Shown here in pieces: positions 61,857-64,000 of a stretch of DNA of 64,000 nucleotides. The notes below the pieces were generated by a model. That model searched no databases, was not told the DNA's origin, and was given only the letters and a program-made list of their open reading frames with translations. The first letter of the stretch is position 1, and the number at the start of each line of letters is the position of its first letter. The stretch is from Symbiodinium natans (taxonomy: Eukaryota > Sar > Dinophyceae > Suessiales > Symbiodiniaceae), in the NCBI GenBank assembly GCA_905221605.1, contig CAJNDS010000125.1, forward strand, positions 494,196-558,195. The letters run 5' to 3'. A program made the translations under genes and the position numbers.

Positions 61857-61945
61857 GATCCTTATACTAACAGTCCTTACTAGGGTGTATTACAAGGGGG
61901 TACTGTAATCCCTACTAAGGACTGCTAGTACAAGGGAGAACAATG
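61857..61945. mobile_element. Fold-back element, family A, copy 3
   Basis: CTTATACTAACAGTCCTTAC then TAGGG pairs with CCCTACTAAGGACTGCTAGT then ACAAG. About 80-90 bp. Confidence 0.65.
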
Positions 61946-62172
61946 TGAGAACAACCCAACCTTTCGTGCTTGTTTGGCGTGGAGAGGATCTGCTTTGACC
62001 CGAAGCCCCGAAACCATCCGAAGCCTAAACCCCAAGCCCAAAAATGCTTTAAAGGACTTCCGGCAACCCTGCAAAGCCCGGAGGCCCCCGAACCCCCGTA
62101 AGCCCTAAACCCGAAACCCTAAAACCTGAACCCTAAACCCTAAACCCATAAGCTGAAAACCTTTGGACCCAG

Positions 62173-62246
62173 GGCTTGTCACGGCAGACGGCACAGTGCT
62201 GCGGCCAGCAAGCCGCCTCAGCGGCCCTGCTTGAGCATTCAACTTT
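62173..62246 (+). CDS. Exon of an unknown protein (74 bp)
   Basis: Between GGACCCAG and ACTTT|GTGAGG (strong donor). Reads GLSRQTAQCCGQQAA then SAALLEHST. TTTAGGG downstream. Confidence 0.58.
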
Positions 62247-62404
62247 GTGAGGGATTCAGGGTTTAGGGTTCTCAGGATTTAGGGTTTAGGGGCTTAGGGT
62301 TTCGGGGGGTCTAGGGACTCAGGAATGTAGGGATTAGTTTTTAGGGGTTTGGGGTTTAGGGATTTAGAGATTCAGGGTCTAGGGATTCAGGGATTCAGGG
62401 TCCA

Positions 62405-62473
62405 GGGTTTCACCGGCTGACTCGCAACCCCATGAACTCATGTATCGTCAAGCAGGCTTCTACCGCTGGTTTC
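62405..62473 (+). CDS. Exon candidate, unknown
   Basis: After GGGTCCAG the frame reads SPADSQPHELMYRQA then GFYRW, donor GTTTCA. Repeats with TTTAGGG lie on both sides. Confidence 0.33.
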
Positions 62474-62664
62474 AGGGTTTAAGGTGTTTGCGGGGATTGA
62501 ATAAGGGATCAAGGAGGTTTGTCTGGGATCTAGGGTTTAGGGTTAGGGCTTCCGGGGTTTAGGGGTTTAGGGGTTTGGGGGTTTAGGGTTTAGGGTGTTT
62601 AGGGTTTAGGGTTTAGGGTTTAGGGTGTTTAGGGTTTAGGGAAGCCCCCCACCCAGGCAGCATC

Positions 62665-62720
62665 GGCCTCAGCAGCGGCTCTGTGCTGACCGCCGCGCTG
62701 AGCGCGCCGAGGATCCCTGA
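62665..62720 (+). CDS. Exon candidate, unknown
   Basis: After CACCCAG it reads SIGLSSGSVLTAALS then APRIPE, donor GAGG|GTGCAG. Other registers are open too. High GC at third positions. Confidence 0.42.
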
Positions 62721-62810
62721 GGGTGCAGGGCTTGTGGGTCCCGAAGCCCTAAACCCTAAACCCTATAAACCCTAAACCCTAAACCCTAAACCCTAAATTC
62801 CCATTGGCAG

Positions 62811-62850
62811 CTCCTCTTTGATTCCTCATCTCCTAGATGCCTGCTTTGGG
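62811..62850 (+). CDS. Short exon candidate (40 bp)
   Basis: Between CCATTGGCAG and TTTGGG|GTGTCC. Reads SSLIPHLLDACFG. CCCTAAA immediately upstream. Confidence 0.45.
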
Positions 62851-62974
62851 GTGTCCAGACAGGCAAGGGGCTCTTAATCCCTTGCTGAGTGGTCAATCCC
62901 TAAACCCTAAACCCTAAACCCTAAACCCTAAACCCTAAACCCGCCCGCCACCCCACTCTCTTGTCTTTTGGGGT

Positions 62975-63095
62975 ATGCGGGCGCTGGTCGAGCGCTCAGT
63001 GAGACCCTGCGAGGGAGCCCCAGGCGGGCGACCGAGCTGGCCTCCAGGGCTTACCCTCCAGGCAGGCACAGGCCGAGTCAGCAGTTGTCACTGTA
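62975..63095 (+). CDS. Exon candidate with ATG
   Basis: MRALVERSVRPCEGA, PGGRPSWPPGLTLQA... before an AT-rich stretch and the CCCTGG array. CCCTAAA upstream. The continuation into the hexamer array is an artefact. Confidence 0.33.
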
Positions 63096-63143
63096 TTATA
63101 TTATATTACCCTAAACCCCAAGCTGTCTGCGCACCTGGTTGGG

Positions 63144-63316
63144 TCCTGGCCCTGGCCCTGGCCCTGGCCCTGGCCCTGGCCCTGGCCCTGGCCCTGGCCC
63201 TGGCCCTGGTCCTCTGGCCCTGGCCCTGGCCCTGGCCCTGGCCCTGGCCCTGGCCCTGGCCCTGGCCCTGGCCCTGCCTGGCCCTGGCCCTGGCCCTGGC
63301 CCTGGCCCTGCCCTGG
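63144..63316. repeat. (CCCTGG)n hexanucleotide array
   Basis: About 28 units of CCCTGG with a few indels. Gives long Gly-Pro, Ala-Leu and Arg-Ala frames on both strands that are not genes. Confidence 0.98.
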
Positions 63317-63404
63317 CAGTGGCCTTGGCCAAAAATGGTTCTGGTTCTGCGCTCTGGCCCTGGCCCCTGACCCGCAACCCTGGCCCTGGCCTCTGGCCTG
63401 TTCG

Positions 63405-63835
63405 AGTCATCTTACCCCCTTGCGCCAAGCCAAGCTGTCCGCGCACCAGTTTGTGTCCTGTTTCGGGGCGCTCTCCCTCTGGCTTTAGCCCCTTCGCGCC
63501 AACCCAATCTGTCCCGTTTGCTACGACTTTGTGCCTGGTCCTGACCCTGGCCCGGCACCCCACCTTACCCCCTTCGCACGAAGCCAAGCTATCCGCCACA
63601 CCAGCCCTGTTTCCGTGGCGCTCTGCCCAACCCAAGCTGTTCACTGTGTGTTCTTCCTGGCTGGAGCCCCTTCGCGCCAACCAAGCCTCGCTGCCTTTCT
63701 CTGTTCCTGGCCCATCCCTTAGCCCCTTCGCGCCAACCCAAGCTGTCTTCACGGACCCTGCCTCGTTTCCGTCTGCTGCAGCTTTGCGCCTGGTCCACGC
63801 ACCTTGTGGAAATCCCCAAAAAGGGCGTGAGTGCT
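63405..63835. repeat. Degenerate tandem repeat (CCCCTTCGCGCCAACCCAAGC core)
   Basis: Core repeats at about 63,418, 63,490, 63,568, 63,668 and 63,722, spaced 55-100 bp, with CTGTCCGCGCACC and TTTCYGTGGCGCTCTGCC side motifs. The 232-codon + and 243-codon - frames across it are repeat translations. Confidence 0.75.
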
Positions 63836-63953
63836 GACTCATGTGATGCTTTGTAAAAAAAATAAAAGGTCTTAACTCCTAAGTGGGCGGTCTTGGGGTG
63901 GGTAGGTCTGCAGACTACCGCGCGCTCCCAAAGCGCGCTCCCGTCTGGCACGC

Positions 63954-64000
63954 CCTAAACCCTAAACCCTAAACCCCTAAACCCTAAACCCTAAACCCTT
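63954..64000. repeat. (CCCTAAA)n array, continues past the window
   Basis: Six heptamers at the right edge. Confidence 0.95.

Noticed and set aside
63111-63842. 243-codon minus and 232-codon plus frames
   Set aside because: They follow the (CCCTGG)n array and the degenerate tandem repeat, with Gly-Pro/Arg-Ala/Leu-Ala periodicity.

Overview
The window looks like nuclear DNA of a dinoflagellate, probably of the Symbiodiniaceae type. The lines of evidence are: plant/alga-type heptamer repeats TTTAGGG/CCCTAAA everywhere; very short GC-rich exons; AG acceptors followed by GT, and apparently GC, donors; and a plastid-type TatA/Tha4 gene. Nothing bacterial or viral was recognised. The organism assignment is inference. 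No gene here is contained in one long reading frame, so most long open frames are simple-repeat translations or shadows.

Layout. (1) 1-7,000: (TTTAGGG)n and (CCCTAAA)n arrays separated by short islands, many of which read as leucine-rich-repeat (LRR) exons on the + strand, ending at a ~280-bp (AGT)n array. (2) 7,000-24,200: a block almost free of heptamer arrays, with a 43-bp satellite, a tandemly duplicated exon pair around (CT)n arrays, a 1.3-kb TIR transposon, a 57-60-bp minisatellite and ordinary-looking coding pieces on both strands. (3) 24,200-48,800: heptamer-array territory again, with more LRR exons (24.7, 25.7, 27.7, 30.2, 31.6 kb) and then dozens of 40-165-bp exon candidates on the + strand. 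(4) 48,850-50,300: a heptamer-free island flanked by an imperfect 24-bp direct repeat, with a two-exon + gene and a - strand terminal exon. (5) 51,000-59,000: a + strand gene whose exons at 53,184, 53,953, 54,842 and 55,804 read as a TatA/Tha4 thylakoid twin-arginine translocase subunit, with lysine/glutamate-rich exons after it. (6) 59,700-63,100: a probable new gene start and further exon candidates. (7) 63,140-63,850: a (CCCTGG)n array and degenerate tandem repeats.

The main observation is architectural. On the + strand, exon islands are typically preceded by CCCTAAA arrays and followed by TTTAGGG arrays. Read as transcripts, the introns therefore begin with (UUUAGGG)n and end with (CCCUAAA)n. 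They carry terminal inverted repeats made of telomere-like sequence, and could fold so that donor and acceptor come together. In many cases the 5' splice site GT is the GT of the repeat itself (G|GTTTAGGG). The TatA gene gives an independent check: removing three such introns, all in phase 0, restores the family signature FGLG-x-x-EL / FFGPE / LKEVPKAFEEGM. This resembles the introner elements known from dinoflagellates, but built of telomeric heptamers.

Confidence is high for repeats and moderate for LRR and TatA exons. It is low to moderate for exons of unknown product, because in islands of 50-100 bp an open frame is expected by chance in at least one of three frames.
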